A stretch of DNA of 64,000 bases. Origin: Penelope pileata (Eukaryota > Chordata > Aves > Galliformes > Cracidae). Both the position numbers and the translations under genes were made by a program. The stretch covers positions 535,347 through 599,346 of the forward strand of contig WBMW01003931.1 in NCBI GenBank assembly GCA_013396635.1, written 5' to 3'. The notes beneath the pieces are model-generated. The model saw only the letters and a list, made by a program, of their open reading frames with translations, was not told the origin of the DNA and did not search any database. Of the stretch, positions 21,401 to 34,800 are shown piece by piece; position 1 is the stretch's first letter; each line of letters opens with the position of its first letter.

Positions 21401-24400
21401 GGTGAGAAATGATTTATACAGAGCTTTTCTTAAAAAGACATGGTAAGATGTGTAATTTCTAGACCTTTTACAGAGAGGGTGTAAAACATAATTTCTGATT
21501 CGTAACATGGAAGATTTTGGGTTAGTTGCATTTAAGTTGCTTACAACAAGAAAATGGTACTGCTGATATTTGTTTTTGATAACTGGTAACAAAATCTTTG
21601 GTATTTGTTGATAGGAATATTTGTGTTGTATCCAATAGAAATGTAAGAAGAAATCCTTGGAAGCTCAGCAGGGAATACAGATTGCACCCTTTGACCCACT
21701 CCCCACCTAATTGAAGCTGCTCTTCTACTCCTAATTTAATTCTGTAGCGGTGTGTCAGAAAACTGCCGCTGCTGAAACTGTTTCGGCAGTCCTGCATGGT
21801 TTTGCAAACAGCAAATGAAACTTTCTCCAAGTATCCTATGCGTGCCTTTGGTCATTCCAAGCATCTTTTTGAACATAGAGCATTAGTAAGCTCAGTTTCC
21901 CCAGCTCTGAACTTCTGGCTAGAAATTATCCCACAAATCCTTTGTTTATCAAGTGTGACAGGACAGCAGCTTGGAAATACTACCAAAGAAAAGGATAACA
22001 GGTCTTCCAGAAAACTTTCTGAATCTTGTGAAGTACAGCCCAAAATTTTTGTACCTTGTCACAACATCCCCTTAAACAGCCTCTCACAACATCCTCCTCA
22101 AATAGCAGCAATGTCTAGAACTAGAAATACAGTAAATGGCTACTGTGCTCCTGGCAAGTGCAGCTTCCAGCTCCACTTGGATACATCTCTACACATACGA
22201 AACAGCTATATAAAATAGATGTCTCTAGAGGACCAAGTTTCGGAGACTATAGTTTGTAATCTGGTAAGGGTTGCCATTCGTTATGTTTGTATTACAGCTT
22301 CTGCCAAGTACTTATGACAGAATTATGGAAGTATGAAGTGCTTAAACAGAGGCCTTGAGAAAGAATTCCTCTGAGGAAACAATATTTCCTTACTGTGGTT
22401 AAGTGACTGGATGACTATAGACCACTATTTCATTTGCACTGCGTAGGATAAGTGCTGGTTCATGTGGGTGGTTCATTGGTTTGTTTTGCTAGGGATGCAA
22501 TATTTCCTCTTCATGTGCTGTTGCTCCTGATAGATAATTTAATGGTTGATTTGTGATACCTGCTGCTCACTTACTGTGATAAGAGCACTGTGTCCTTTCC
22601 AGGAGTGAATGACACAGATGATAACCACCATTTTGAAGTACTGCCCATTGAGAAACTGCGAGTTGCTGGAGAAACCTTCTCTATAGTTCTCTGGTAAAAT
22701 GCAGCTAATTGAATAGAAAAATCTTACAACTGTCAGATACAAAAAGCATGTCTTTTTTGTGGTTGTGTACGTGGAACTGACATTGGTGCAATTATGGTAC
22801 AAGAAGAGCTAATTTGAGAAATTCAGCTGAGCTAAGATCATAGCAGATCAGGCATTTCAAGGAGTGTAGTGAAAAGCAAGCTGCACTCCTGGTTCAGGCT
22901 GGTGTAAATGGTTAGAAACTTCCATGAAAGCAGAGCTTTGAAAGTGTCTGTATCCCTGGCTGGGAGACCAGCTAATCAGCTGCAGACATTTTCACCTGCT
23001 TGATTTTAATCTGCCTCAGCAGAGTCTTAAGATTTTCAGCTGAGGAGAATTTAATAATCCTGTTCAGATGAGTTTGTTCTGGAAACTAACTAAAACAGAG
23101 AAGACATCTAACAGAGGTGAGTGTGAAGGACTATGTGCTCTGTAGCGAGTAGAAAGATGAAGGACAGTGTGTAGAGAGGGAGAGCCTGATTATTTTTCCC
23201 TCTTCCCTAGCACTCACAAATTTATATGAATATTCAAACACTGTGTTTTTAGTTGAGATCTCTCTTGTTTGTCAGATGGTGCAAAGGGTTGTCTCTGAGA
23301 TTAGAAATTTGCCTTATTTAACATTATTTCCAGATAAATTGTGTGTGAAGTTTTATTCAAGAAGCTGCTACTTGCTACCATCAGGGGAGTGGAGCTGTCA
23401 GGATGATCTGTTTGACTGGGATCAAAGCCATGCTATTTTAAAATGATAATGACTGTGTTAAGGTGAGAAGTTAATAGCATTTTTGTTAAACGTCTCAGAA
23501 AACTGCACAAAGTTTGATATCTATATAGGTGACAGTAACAGAAAACAGCAATTTTACAATCCAGTTACTTTATTTCAGAACTGTGAAGCAGAGCAAATCC
23601 GTCATACTCATTCATGGAGTAACACTATTTAAAATCTCTTGATTTAGTTCATGTTAAGTATGTGCTGATGCAAATGGCACCCTGCTGATGTTAGAGAAGG
23701 GGGAGGGGGGAAAGAAGCAGAGATGTCAAACGTGTTTAACAATAAGTTAAGCACTTAATAAGAAGAGTGAGTACAAAGGCATTCTTGCAAGCTTTCCTAG
23801 TCAAAATACTAACATGAGAGAATGCTTTCTTTGGCAAAAGGCAGTTATAACTACTGTAGTCCAGTGAAATCGGTCTTGATATGAAGATTGTATAGATTCT
23901 CTGAACCAGTTTCAAACCAGCGTATGCAACACTATAGTTCCTGGTTCAGCCTGCATTCCTAACCTGAGTTAGTGTGAGTGTTGTTCTTTGCTGCTCCTGT
24001 CATTTTTTCTGATACTTGAGGTCATGTAGTAAAAACAAGTTTGGGAGCCCCACGTGAATCTCAGCTGCTGCTTTTACCTCACGGTGCACATAAAGTCTTG
24101 AAGGTGTTGACCACATCAGTCAAAAGATGTGTAGATTTGGTTCTAGAAAATTCATATGCCAGAAAAGAAATCTAAAAGCTCTACCTAGCAATGATACAGA
24201 ATGATCAGTTGTGCCAAGGATATATTTCCTAATTATAAACAGATGCCTTCCTTTCTGTCTCATCTTTAAGGATGATTTTCCTGAGATGGAACTTAACAGT
24301 ACATTATTTTTAGCATTTTATATTCAATTAGGCATTTCTAATAACTTGAGGGTGAACCTCTGCACTTCTGCAGAAGCTTCTTTCTATGTGGAGATTGAGG

Positions 24401-27400
24401 GGAGAAGAAAATCCTGCAGATTTCACTGGTTTAGGTTATGTTTTAGCTTTGTAAATCACACTTAGGAATGTAGTTTAAAACCTGAAAAAAGTATTTAATA
24501 GGGGAATAGCAAAATATAAAATATGAGATTTTAACTTTAGAAAGCATTTTTGCATATGCGATATTGTATATACTGCGCTTGTAAAAATGAGGTTATATAA
24601 ATATATTCATTTTTAAAGTTCTGTTACGTTTTCTTAAAATCATTCCTATATCAACCAAATTTGTATGTAATATCTTATTTCAGGAGTGATATTAAGTATC
24701 GAAATGGCAGAAACGTGGATTTATCACATAAGTAGTCATGGTTCTCTCTTGTTTCTTCCTTGGTAAATCCAGCCTTGCCAGGAGAGGAGGCCAGATTATT
24801 TTTGTACTGTAGAAATTGTTCCAAAACAAACCCTTTCTGTAGTTACATTATCCTTCAACCTAAGGAACATGTTTGGCTTATATATTGCTGACATCTGCCA
24901 AATGTTTCTTTACCAAGTGTTTAGTGCGATTTGCAGTGAGCTGGTGAATACTTAATAGTCTCTGTTGAACCTCATCTTTTATGTCCTCCTCAGCTGGAGC
25001 AAATCCTTTCATCATCAGTGTTATCTTTGTGCTGCTTTTTGCTATGTAGATGCCTGCATTTCCCACATGCAGTTGCTCTGGGATTTCCGGGATTTTATTT
25101 GAAAGTAAATAGTTTTTTTTCAGTTAAGTGGTCCTGAATAATATCCTATGAATATATGTGGTACAATGAAGGGACTCATTTTTCATTTAACTCATAATAT
25201 AATGCAAGTTTATTTTCTTTAGCATCCTATTTTAATTTCCAAAAAGTGAGGTTAGATCAGTATTAAAATAGGAAACTTAAAAGTTGCTGAAAGTGATAAG
25301 TACAGCTTTTCTAATTCTTTATGTGTACATGCACCTAGTTCTCTTTTCATTCAGAAAAGTTATAACTTTCCCCTCTTTTCTTTCCTCTCTCACTTCCCCA
25401 GGCAGGAAAACTATCCTGATCACTTCAATAAAAGCAGATTGGGCCACTAAAATCAGCCTTACAGTGCAAATCCAAACAGTTTAAATGTGGTTAGAATTCT
25501 GAGGGGAAGGTGGTAGATGGGATAACGTGTGTCACTAAAATTTCCTCTTTTTTTATGAGATACACCTGTAGTCTCTAGAATTGTCACGGTGAGATTTTAA
25601 AAAACAAATACTAATGCTAACTTTTTCCTTAATCAGTCTCAGAGATACAAGTACTAGCATTCTACTAAGCTAAATTTAACTTGGAGCTTAAAAACATAAA
25701 AATAAAAAATATTAGTTTACAAATTATCAGTGATAATCAGCCGGCCCCTCAGCCCTACAAAATTAAGCTACCCACTTTCTTTACAAGAAATAAAGAAGTC
25801 CACAGTCTATTTAGATTCATACATGTTAGATGAAGGAAAAATGGGTTGGAAAAAATTTAATAAGACATTGAAAATATCCTTTCTAGTAAGTCACAGAGAA
25901 GATGGATAGGGTGATAAGTTTTTAAAGCAGGCAATATTGGGCCAAGCTGAGTAAAGACAAGTCTTTATTGATGGGAATGTTTTCTGAAAGCACTGGTGTT
26001 TGCTTTCAGATTTAGCTGTTGTTTGGACAAGAAGGACTCATATTGCTTTTTCAGATCTATATGAGCATAGGTTCAAGGTTGCAGATATAAAGAACTTTTA
26101 CAAATTTTATGCTTTCATCTATATTAATTTATTTTTAAAGATTTCAACTGTGTTGCTACTACTAGTAGAAGGTGCTGTCTAGTGTTGATTTCCTAAACTA
26201 CGTTTGCTGTAAAATGTGCTGCAAAGTACTTGAAGTAGAAACTACTTCACATGTGGTACAAGCCACGATATTCAGAAGCTTTCAAATGCAATTTTCATGT
26301 AGAGCCATTAATTTTCCCTTTGTGAATTAAAACAGGTATTAATAGAGTTGTCCTCTAAAATTACTTATACACTATTTCTTTTTCAAATATTGAAAAATAA
26401 TTTATTTTGTTTGTTGATAGATAGCACTTAACAATTAATTTATGAGCTTCATTGTAAGAATGCAGACTGATTTTAATAGTTACTGACCTTTACATCCTTG
26501 TTTTTCATCCTCGTTTTCCGAAATGCCTTGTCTATGTTGAAACCCTTAAGTGTTATGTATTGCACGAAAAAGTTCCAGATGGAATACAAATTCTTGAGAA
26601 TTTAACTGAATAGGTTCAAGAAGCCTTTTGGCTACAGGTTGCTACTCATGGTAGAGCCCCTTTCACAGAGTGTGCAACAATTACAAATGTGCTTTAGTGC
26701 AACATAACTGTCCTAGCTAAACCTGTGACTCAGGACAACAACTAAACTGGCTGCCTTCTCAAAGAACCAACCTTGGAAACTGCTGTGCAAGTTGCTGAAT
26801 TTTGGAGCACTGATTAACAGCCGGAATGGAAAGGTTTTACCCCCCTACCTGCAGTTGCTGGTTAGGGGATTAAGTCTTGAGCAGTTCATCGGAAAACACT
26901 GTTACTGGGTTGTTCTAGTTTGAGGAAGACTGATGAAGAGTGCTTCCAATCAATAGCATGTTTCAGATATACTGAACATCTATCTTCTTGTTCTGACACT
27001 TTAAAGGGGCTACCGAATCCAGTTGTTAAGAATAATTTGCATATCATAAGCATGCGTTGTAATCAAAACTCATTTGTCTTTGGTCCAACAATTGAAGATT
27101 TCCTAACAAGATTCGTAATCGTTGTTTAAAAGTAAAATCAATCATTTCTATATAATTGCCCAATTTATAACCTTTCCATTACCTTCTGCTTCGCCTCGTA
27201 GAACTATGGCAGTGTGCTGTAGGTAGAGAGGAAAAAGAGGAAGGAAAATGGGTTATTTGCTGAAGCATAGGGCATGCGATTGTTGTTTGTTGTTATATGA
27301 AATCACAATCAAAATTGACACAAGTTGCTATTAAACTCTATTTCCTGTGTTAAAAAAAGTCAGTATTACCTAAAAAGAAACCTGCAGCAGTAGATTTGCA

Positions 27401-28783
27401 CATAGACCTTAATGAGCCCAATTGACCTTCTGTGCTGTATTTACAATTGCCTTAAAATTGTAAGCAGATGTTTGAAAAACTTTTGTTAATAGGTCTCTAA
27501 CATCTGTTTCACCAATGATATTGCCCACCAAAGCAGCTGTAATTAGTAGAGCACCTAGTGCATGCATCTTTTTCTTACTGGAGCAGATGATCATATTTCT
27601 CCCTCAGGTATTAAAGTGAAATCTTATTGGCACTTTTGTTTTAATTAGTTCTACAACGTTTCTTTTGTAAAAAGTAATGTTCTTTTACCAAATGCAGAGT
27701 AATGTAATAGATTTCCCTGTGAAATCTTAAAAAATGCAGTACAGTACCAATATATCCGCTAACACTAGGCAAAATTCAGTGGATAGTGAAAAAACAGAAA
27801 ATGAAATACTGTGTGCAACTGAAACTTCTGATAGCATTTGTCCATTTGTGCTGCTCTCATGCATGATAGAATGTGTGTTTAAAGTGGAAAAAAGGAAAAA
27901 TGAAAGGAAGAAAATCTTAAACTCTGCTGCAGAAAAAGGCAGTGTCATTTGCCCATTAAAGTTCTTTTATATGACATAGTTTCCATTTGTGTGAGAACAC
28001 AAAAACCTGTCTGCTTGTTCAGTTTATATAGCAATCTTTTCAAAGAAATTGTTATGACAGTCTGTGAGGGTAAAGGTTCAACTCTAACCTCATGTTGGTT
28101 GCCAGCCTTCATAGTCTTATGGCTTCATTTATTTTTTTAAATAACCTACAATTTGAAAGTTTTTCTTTAACTCCTACTTTATAAAATGTAATATGGAAAA
28201 TGCAACTGGGAGAGAACTGTGCAAAGCTGCCAATAAAATTTCCACTCCAGTTGTTTCCATGTGGACTTCGTTGGAGATAAGTCACTGACACTGGAACAGC
28301 CCCTTTTCCAGAGAGAGGAATCTTTCTGATTCTTTTTGAAAATGTTCTGCTACCTCCTTCAGCAGCTACCAGCCACTACAAAGTACAGGAGCTTTCTAAA
28401 ACATACTCCATGTCTTCTCAGACTTGTGGAATGGAGACAGCATCAGTCAGTATGGCTATTTGTAAAGAATTTCAGCTACATCGTAGGCACAGACTGTACA
28501 GTGATGTGAACTCTACCTTCCTGAGAGCACGAGAGGGAATATGGAAGGAAGGAATTTTTGGAAAGAGAGTTCTTAAAATATCACATCCCATGCTGGTGCT
28601 GAAAGGGGACTGTGGAGGCTAACTTGACATGCAGGACTAGATTATTACAGAAACATATCTAGATATCTTTTGCTAGCTCACCTGTTTGTTCAGTTAATTC
28701 TTAGATCAGCATTACTGAGTCACTGGTTTTATTCATATGGATGCTATGTTACTAAGAAGCATTATCATGGCCAGCAGCAAGAT

Positions 28784-29137
28784 TGTTACAGAGAGGCTTT
28801 TTAGACGATCGCACTCCTTTATTATATGGTGGCTTCGACCGGGCGCAGGGACACATAACAAGTTAAGACAAGAATACAAGAACCTGTTCCTCAGTTTCTA
28901 CTAGCAGCTTCGCTTTCAAGAGTGTTCCAGTGTGTTGCTTTAATGAAATGTTGTTTTCCATAAGAAAATTTTGAGTTTCTGTAATGACTGTGCAGATGTA
29001 CGGTTACTACTTAAAAAAACTTGAATAATCTCCCTAGTCCCGTTTTCTTTCCAAGGGTAAAATGAAAACCAGTTTATTTCCTATTCTTTACGTGAACCTG
29101 AAATCATGTGAATAGTAATGAAACAGGTTTTCTTTCA
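28784..29137 (-). mobile_element. Possible degraded solo LTR of an endogenous retrovirus
   Basis: On the minus strand the block starts TG and ends GTAACA. It carries AATAAA (plus-strand TTTATT at 28818-28823) about 34 nt before that end, which suits an R-U5 layout. Plus-strand 28784 opens with TGTTAC and the block closes with CA at 29136-29137. The four bases AGAT flank both sides (28780-28783 and 29138-29141), consistent with a 4-bp target duplication. Several CpGs cluster at 28805-28845 in otherwise CpG-poor DNA. Against it, I find no clear TATA box, no internal viral genes, and a 4-bp match near a CA could be chance. No family is named. Confidence 0.35.
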
Positions 29138-29404
29138 AGATGCCAAGAAGAAACATACTTGACTTATAATAAGAGAGACATTTGCTCATTGTTTATCCAG
29201 ACAAATATAAAAACAGAGAACACCATTATGAAAACCAGCTGATATACAGAGAAATTTTAGCAAACCACTTCTTTTTTTATGTATTGAAGATACTGTCATT
29301 GATGCTCAGAGTTGTAAAATGGAGGAACTGAACATTAACTACTGTAAGTCACTTCCAGGGTCTCTCCGTTCTGATTAAAATACCTTTGGAAAAAAGCAGT
29401 AAAG

Positions 29405-29424
29405 AGTTAGTACCCTATGGGAAA
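29405..29424 (+). repeat. 20-bp direct repeat, copy 1
   Basis: The sequence AGTTAGTACCCTATGGGAAA recurs exactly at 30243-30262. The flanks show only weak further similarity. Confidence 0.85.
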
Positions 29425-30242
29425 ATGAAATGTGCAGTTCAGCTTTAAAACAATTTTTTCAATGTTTCTTCTGAAAAAGTGTCTCTCTTTCCTTGCACAG
29501 ATTTTTTCAGCCTTCTGTTTTGAAGTAGGCTAATCTAATTTTAATCAAAATTGGCAGGTAAAATATTCTCACAGAAAATAAGGCTAAAAAGATTCCTGTT
29601 GTGAAAACCCGAAAGATTTTTTGTCAAGTTTGAATTCAGTGTGGTGTTTACGTAGTGCTTCTTAGCTATTAGCTGTAGCATTTGAAAGGGGGAGGATGTA
29701 CAGATGTGCCCAAGGGGTGTATGAGCCTAAATCTTCAATAAATTCAGACTTCGTAATCGGAATTATTGAGAAACTGTTTTGCAGTTGATCTTTCGTGTTC
29801 ATTTGAACGTCCTTGGCACCTGTGACTTCATAACGGAACTTCTCCTAAATGCCAGTCTCCTGTAAAGATCGTCAAATTCTCAAACAATGAACAACTTCCA
29901 TGCAGAAATATTCCCGAGAATTCCACTAAGATTTGTCAAAAATCTCCTTGTTTAGTTTGCACAAATACTATTGGTAAGTAGAAGCTTGCATTATGCTGCT
30001 ATCAGATGAATACACTCCTGGAATAAGTTCCTCTTTTCTTGTTCTTTTTTCTTTTTTTTTTTTCCCCCTAAGTAGTACAGTATCTGTGAAAAATGCACCA
30101 TTTTTGAAACTTTTTTTTAATTAGTCCCAATCAGTAAGACTGATTGCGCTTCTATAGATAAACTAAATTGTAATTCAACAATTGCATAATTTTTCCTAAT
30201 GTGAACAAACACATAAAATTGTGCAGATATCCTTTTGACTAT

Positions 30243-30268
30243 AGTTAGTACCCTATGGGAAATAGGGT
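30243..30268 (+). repeat. 20-bp direct repeat, copy 2, with hairpin
   Basis: The second exact copy of the 20-bp unit ends at 30262. Unlike copy 1 it continues into ATAGGGT, so ACCCTAT (30250-30256) and ATAGGGT (30262-30268) form a 7-bp stem with a 5-nt loop. Confidence 0.8.
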
Positions 30269-31842
30269 AGTACATTCTGCTTTTCCTCTAAAACCTGAAT
30301 GAGAATCATTTTTTTTCATATTTAAGCTTTATTTTTCAGATTGCACATAGATCATCTGAAGTGATTAATGTTCTTGGACATTGTGCAGCCCTGAGAAACA
30401 GAAAGAACATCTTTTGTTTATGTACAGAAGATTATACAGGGCCATTATACTTTTTTCCTGACTTCTAGTTTCTGTGGTTACGGGAAATGCTTGTAAGAAG
30501 TTTTATACTTTAAGGAAAACTCATTGGGTGTAAATTGGACAGTTCTGAAATTATTTATTGTTTAAAAAGTGTACAAGTATTTTAGTGCTCGAAAATAGAG
30601 TGTTTACCAGAAAAACAAGAGAAACAGGGAGCTGCTAAATTTGCAGTAATGTAATCTGATGTATTTTTTGGACAAGACCATGTAGAATTTTCCTTTACAT
30701 GGCATTGTGTCCATGTTGTCCTCCTCTTATCTGTACAATTTTGGTCTAGTGAGCCATAGGGACATTTAGTCACGTACCGGTATTGTGCAGCCATGGTTTA
30801 TGGTTTTATAATTGTAAACTATGGTTTACAGTTCTGTGATTGAAACAGTGGTCCTGTTTGTTTATCTTGAAGTAATGGCTGTGTTCAGCCTAAAATTAGC
30901 AAGTGCTGAACTCATTCCAACTGTAGTGTCTGAGTCTGTCTTATGCCGTGCTAACTATTCTGCTGTTTCTGGCATGAGCTACTTTAGAGATGTACAGGTT
31001 ATTAAACCACCTTGTTTTGGGATAATGCCAGTTTTCCCTTTCTCCCTTTATGTTTTCCTGCCTTTCCTCTTTTCTGTCGTTTCAGCACTTGCACAGGTAA
31101 AGTGTAATGTTGCTGCGGTTTCTGGGAAAGCCCGTTCATAGTGGGTCAATTCTTTCTTTGTGCTTCTAAAGGCCAGTAAATTACCCATGTAGGCAATCTT
31201 AAATTGTACATGCACGATTCATGACTCACTTAGGAATTTTGGCAATAAGGAGCATCCAAAAAAATCATGCACAGAACACTGTTAGGAAGCTTTAAAGCTA
31301 TTCCTGTTCTTATTTGTCTGATAGTCCAGTGCTCAACATTTTGCCTCTTAGCTTATTATGAGATACTGAAGTCTAAACTACACTGCAAGACTTTGTGTAA
31401 AATCAGAAGTGTTGATAACACTGTAGGAAATAATGATGAAGGCATCTACATTAAATATTCGTACCTATGCATTTAAGCAGTTTGTAGCCAAATGGGCTGT
31501 GTAGGAAAAACAGATTACCTAGTTGGAGAAAACTTACAATTTACAGAATCACAGTATTTATTCTTCACAAATAAGCTTCACAAAGCTTTTTGAAATGAAG
31601 GTGCGCTCAAGTACCATTGCAATCAACTTTATAAATTTAAAATACATCAAGTTAAGTGGCTATAAGTGAACTAATAACCTAAAATTTCTTTTACCCCTAA
31701 GTCAAACGTACAAAGTGAGATATTATTTTCAAAAGTCAGGAGCTGATGAAGTCCATCAATAACCTATGTATGATGAAGATTGCTCTTGATATTTCAGGAG
31801 ACACTCTAACATATTTTTTCCAGTGCATATGCTGCTCCTCTT

Positions 31843-31860
31843 AAAAAAAAAAAAAAAAAA
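31843..31860 (+). repeat. Poly-A run of 18
   Basis: Eighteen consecutive A. No polyadenylation signal or recognisable retrocopy body lies upstream, so it is simple sequence. Confidence 0.9.
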
Positions 31861-34800
31861 GCAGTTGGGGGAATAACCAGGAATCTTGAGTGTACAGAGT
31901 AGAAAGTCTGACTGAATGTATAGAATTTCATGGTTTCATATGGGGTGTATGGAAAACAGTAGCATTCATTATATAGTTTGACAAAATGTTCATGATTGCA
32001 CTTGACTTCCAAATTTCTCTAAAATTACACTTCTGTGAGAAAACAGCTCTTTCAATGTGTAAAAATTACCACTCGATTCTTTAGATTTGACCTCTGTTGA
32101 TCTTACTAATTCTTAGTTATTCTCATATGTTCTAGTTTTGCTGGGAGGAGAAATGGGACTTTAAAATATTATTTTCTGTCACATTTGAGAAGACTGTTTC
32201 AGAGAGTTATAGCAGCACCCATTAGCCATTCCATTTTTATCTCAAATCTTTGAAAAAGATTTAAAATTCAGTTACTTGAATTCCATTTAAAGTGGAACAT
32301 GCCAGCCACGAGACTTTTGGTACATCTTTAAAAATTAAATTTAATTTTTAAAAACATTTTAAAAGATAACAGGTAAGAAATTCAGTAAACACACTGCTGT
32401 ATTCGTCTTCAGTTGGTCTAGTAATACAGCAGTTCTAAAAATCCTGGTGCAAAGATGATATTCTCTAAGGGACAAAAGCAAGGTAGGATTATTTCTATAT
32501 TTACCATGATACCTGATGTTGTTTATGTTTAACCTCCTGTAGATCACAGGTTATGTGGGGATATATTTTCAACTGTGATGGCTACAGCCAGAAGCTCTAA
32601 ACTGGTCTGTTTAAATTCTGGTTTGCCTATATCTTTGAGAGCAATGGCAGTATGGATTTAGAAACAGCTGTGCCCTTGCAAGGCAGTAGGTGCATCTGTG
32701 CTAACTGTTCAGGTCAGGAATGAGCTTTTGAAAGCAACCTGATTGTCCTCCCTTACTGCACGTGGGTTCGTGTTCCAGGGTTCTCATAGTGTGAACCGGG
32801 CTCCTTTGAGGTTAAGCAGCTGCTCCAGTAGGCCACCTACTGTACTTCAAGCAGTAACTGGCGTTCAGTCCCTGGGAGCAGATCGTAGTTACTCCAAATC
32901 CAACCCCCAGGCTTTCAGAGTGCGGCTTTTGCATCCTCATTGTTAACTGATTCACTCTGGAAATATGCCTTCCTGTGTTGCACTGTGCAATTGCGTAGTT
33001 TTCCTGGAAGTGCAGTATCAGACTGTTACACTTCAGATGTTCTTTAATCTGAGACCAGTCCAAACCTACTGGTATCTTACAGACTTGGTGGACTACAGGG
33101 TTTCCCTGACTCTAGATTGATGTTGGAATACATCTAATTTTTCAGAGAATTCAGCTATCTTTTATAGATCTCGTAAACTGAGTTAAAGCTGCATGAATAA
33201 ATATTTAGCAGTCTGAATACTGAATTTATTTATGGTAGTTTGTGTTAGATTTTGGTATTATAACTAGTTTCTTTTCATTAAGTGAATGATAAAAGGTCTT
33301 TTTTTGGTGTATGTGTTTCTCACTGGCTGTAAGGATCTCAAATGATGTCACAGTTGTTTCTGTATTTTGGTAGTATAAGATCTGATCTGTTTCAGGGCCT
33401 GTCAGTTCCATTATTTAGGATTTTGTAGCAGTGACCCCACAGAAAAATCAAGTGTTTTTTTCTCCCAGCTACAGTTAAGAGGGGAACAAAAGAACTGGAA
33501 GGAATTTTGCATTTCCACATGAAGTGCATTTAGTTGTCTTAAATTTCCTTAAATTGGAACCCTTCATTTATCTGTCTCCATTCAGGCTATTATTTGATAA
33601 GTTTTGGAATGCAACCATTTCATCTTGACCCGTAACATAACTTATGATTGCAAACAAAAATGAACATTTGAGTGCCTTTTATCTTCTCAGTAAAATGTTG
33701 TTACCTACAACTAGGAAAAAGAAATAACTCTAATCTTAATCAAATCTCCTATTTTTTTATTTTTTTTTTTAACAGCATGTCTCACTGCCTGTCATTTTCA
33801 TGCTTCAATTATTGCCAATTAGCAATGCTTACTTACTCTGGGCTTAGTCTCACATTCAATACTAAGTTTGTTCTAAACAATTTTATACTATTTTAACTTG
33901 TCAGTCAAAGGTGTGATTTATTTTTTTAACCAATGTAGTTGCATTGATACAATTCCTAAAATAAATATAGTTATACAGGTATGGGGATATATTTTCACCA
34001 ATTTATCTTATTTCCTTTTCCTGTCTAGCAGTGTGGTTGTAAAGCAGTACAACTTTGTATAAAAACAAGCTCTTAAAAAAAAAAAAAGAAGAGTTTACTG
34101 CCCTGTTCCGTATTTCTTATTTCACTGGCCGCTGAAACAAGCTCAGTGTGGCAGTCCCATTTCTCTAGTGTCCCGAGGACATTTCATGATTTGATGTATT
34201 CTCTGCACTGTGCCAGTGAAGATTAGGTATGTCTGTCTGTGTACGTTATTGAAAGAAAAATTGTTATTTTTCCATTCCTCTCTAAACACTGATATGATAA
34301 TTTTGCCTTTTTTATTTTTCTACTTAGTAAGAGCAGGATTTTCCTACTCCTTCCTTCCTTTTATTTGTAAATTATGCTTATAGAATAATTTACTAAACAG
34401 GATTTACTCAATTAATCAAATTTACAGATTAGTTCATTGATCACAACTATTTTGTGCTGGAGATCAATGCTAATGTACTTTGATTCTTTAATTGTTAATC
34501 CATTTTTGAATTAACATTGATGTTTGTTGGTATAATCCCTGCTCATTTGATTATTTTTGGGGTGCAGAAAAATACTTCCTTATCCACTAAGGCATTTATG
34601 GAAAGAAAAAGGACACAAAGCAAACAATGTGTTTTCTATATGTAATTGAAGTTGTTGCTCTTTAACTAAAGAATGAATGTTTGACATGATTGCTGCTTAG
34701 GTATATGTTAGGATGTCACAGATTCCGTTTTATACAGAGAGAAATAGAAGCTACAGGAAAGGCAATAAAATAGTTGAAGTTCAAGACTGGGGTTTTATTC

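Larger units (their letters stand above)
15951..28783 (+). other. HLCS: HLCS large intron, third unique segment
   Basis: AT-rich unique sequence. Apart from simple repeats (TTTG-rich 16931-16975, AT 17898-17917, GTT 18479-18497, a G-rich run near 23694-23718) I see no named repeat, exon or RNA gene. The longest open frame (21796-22218, 140 codons) has no recognisable domain. Confidence 0.65.

Noticed and set aside
21796..22218. 140-codon plus-strand open frame as a possible new gene or exon
   Set aside because: No recognisable motif, no clear splice or promoter context, and composition like the surrounding intron. A bird-wide conservation test of the frame would settle it.
31843..31860. A-run as the tail of a processed pseudogene
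   Set aside because: No upstream polyadenylation signal, no coding similarity and no flanking duplication seen.
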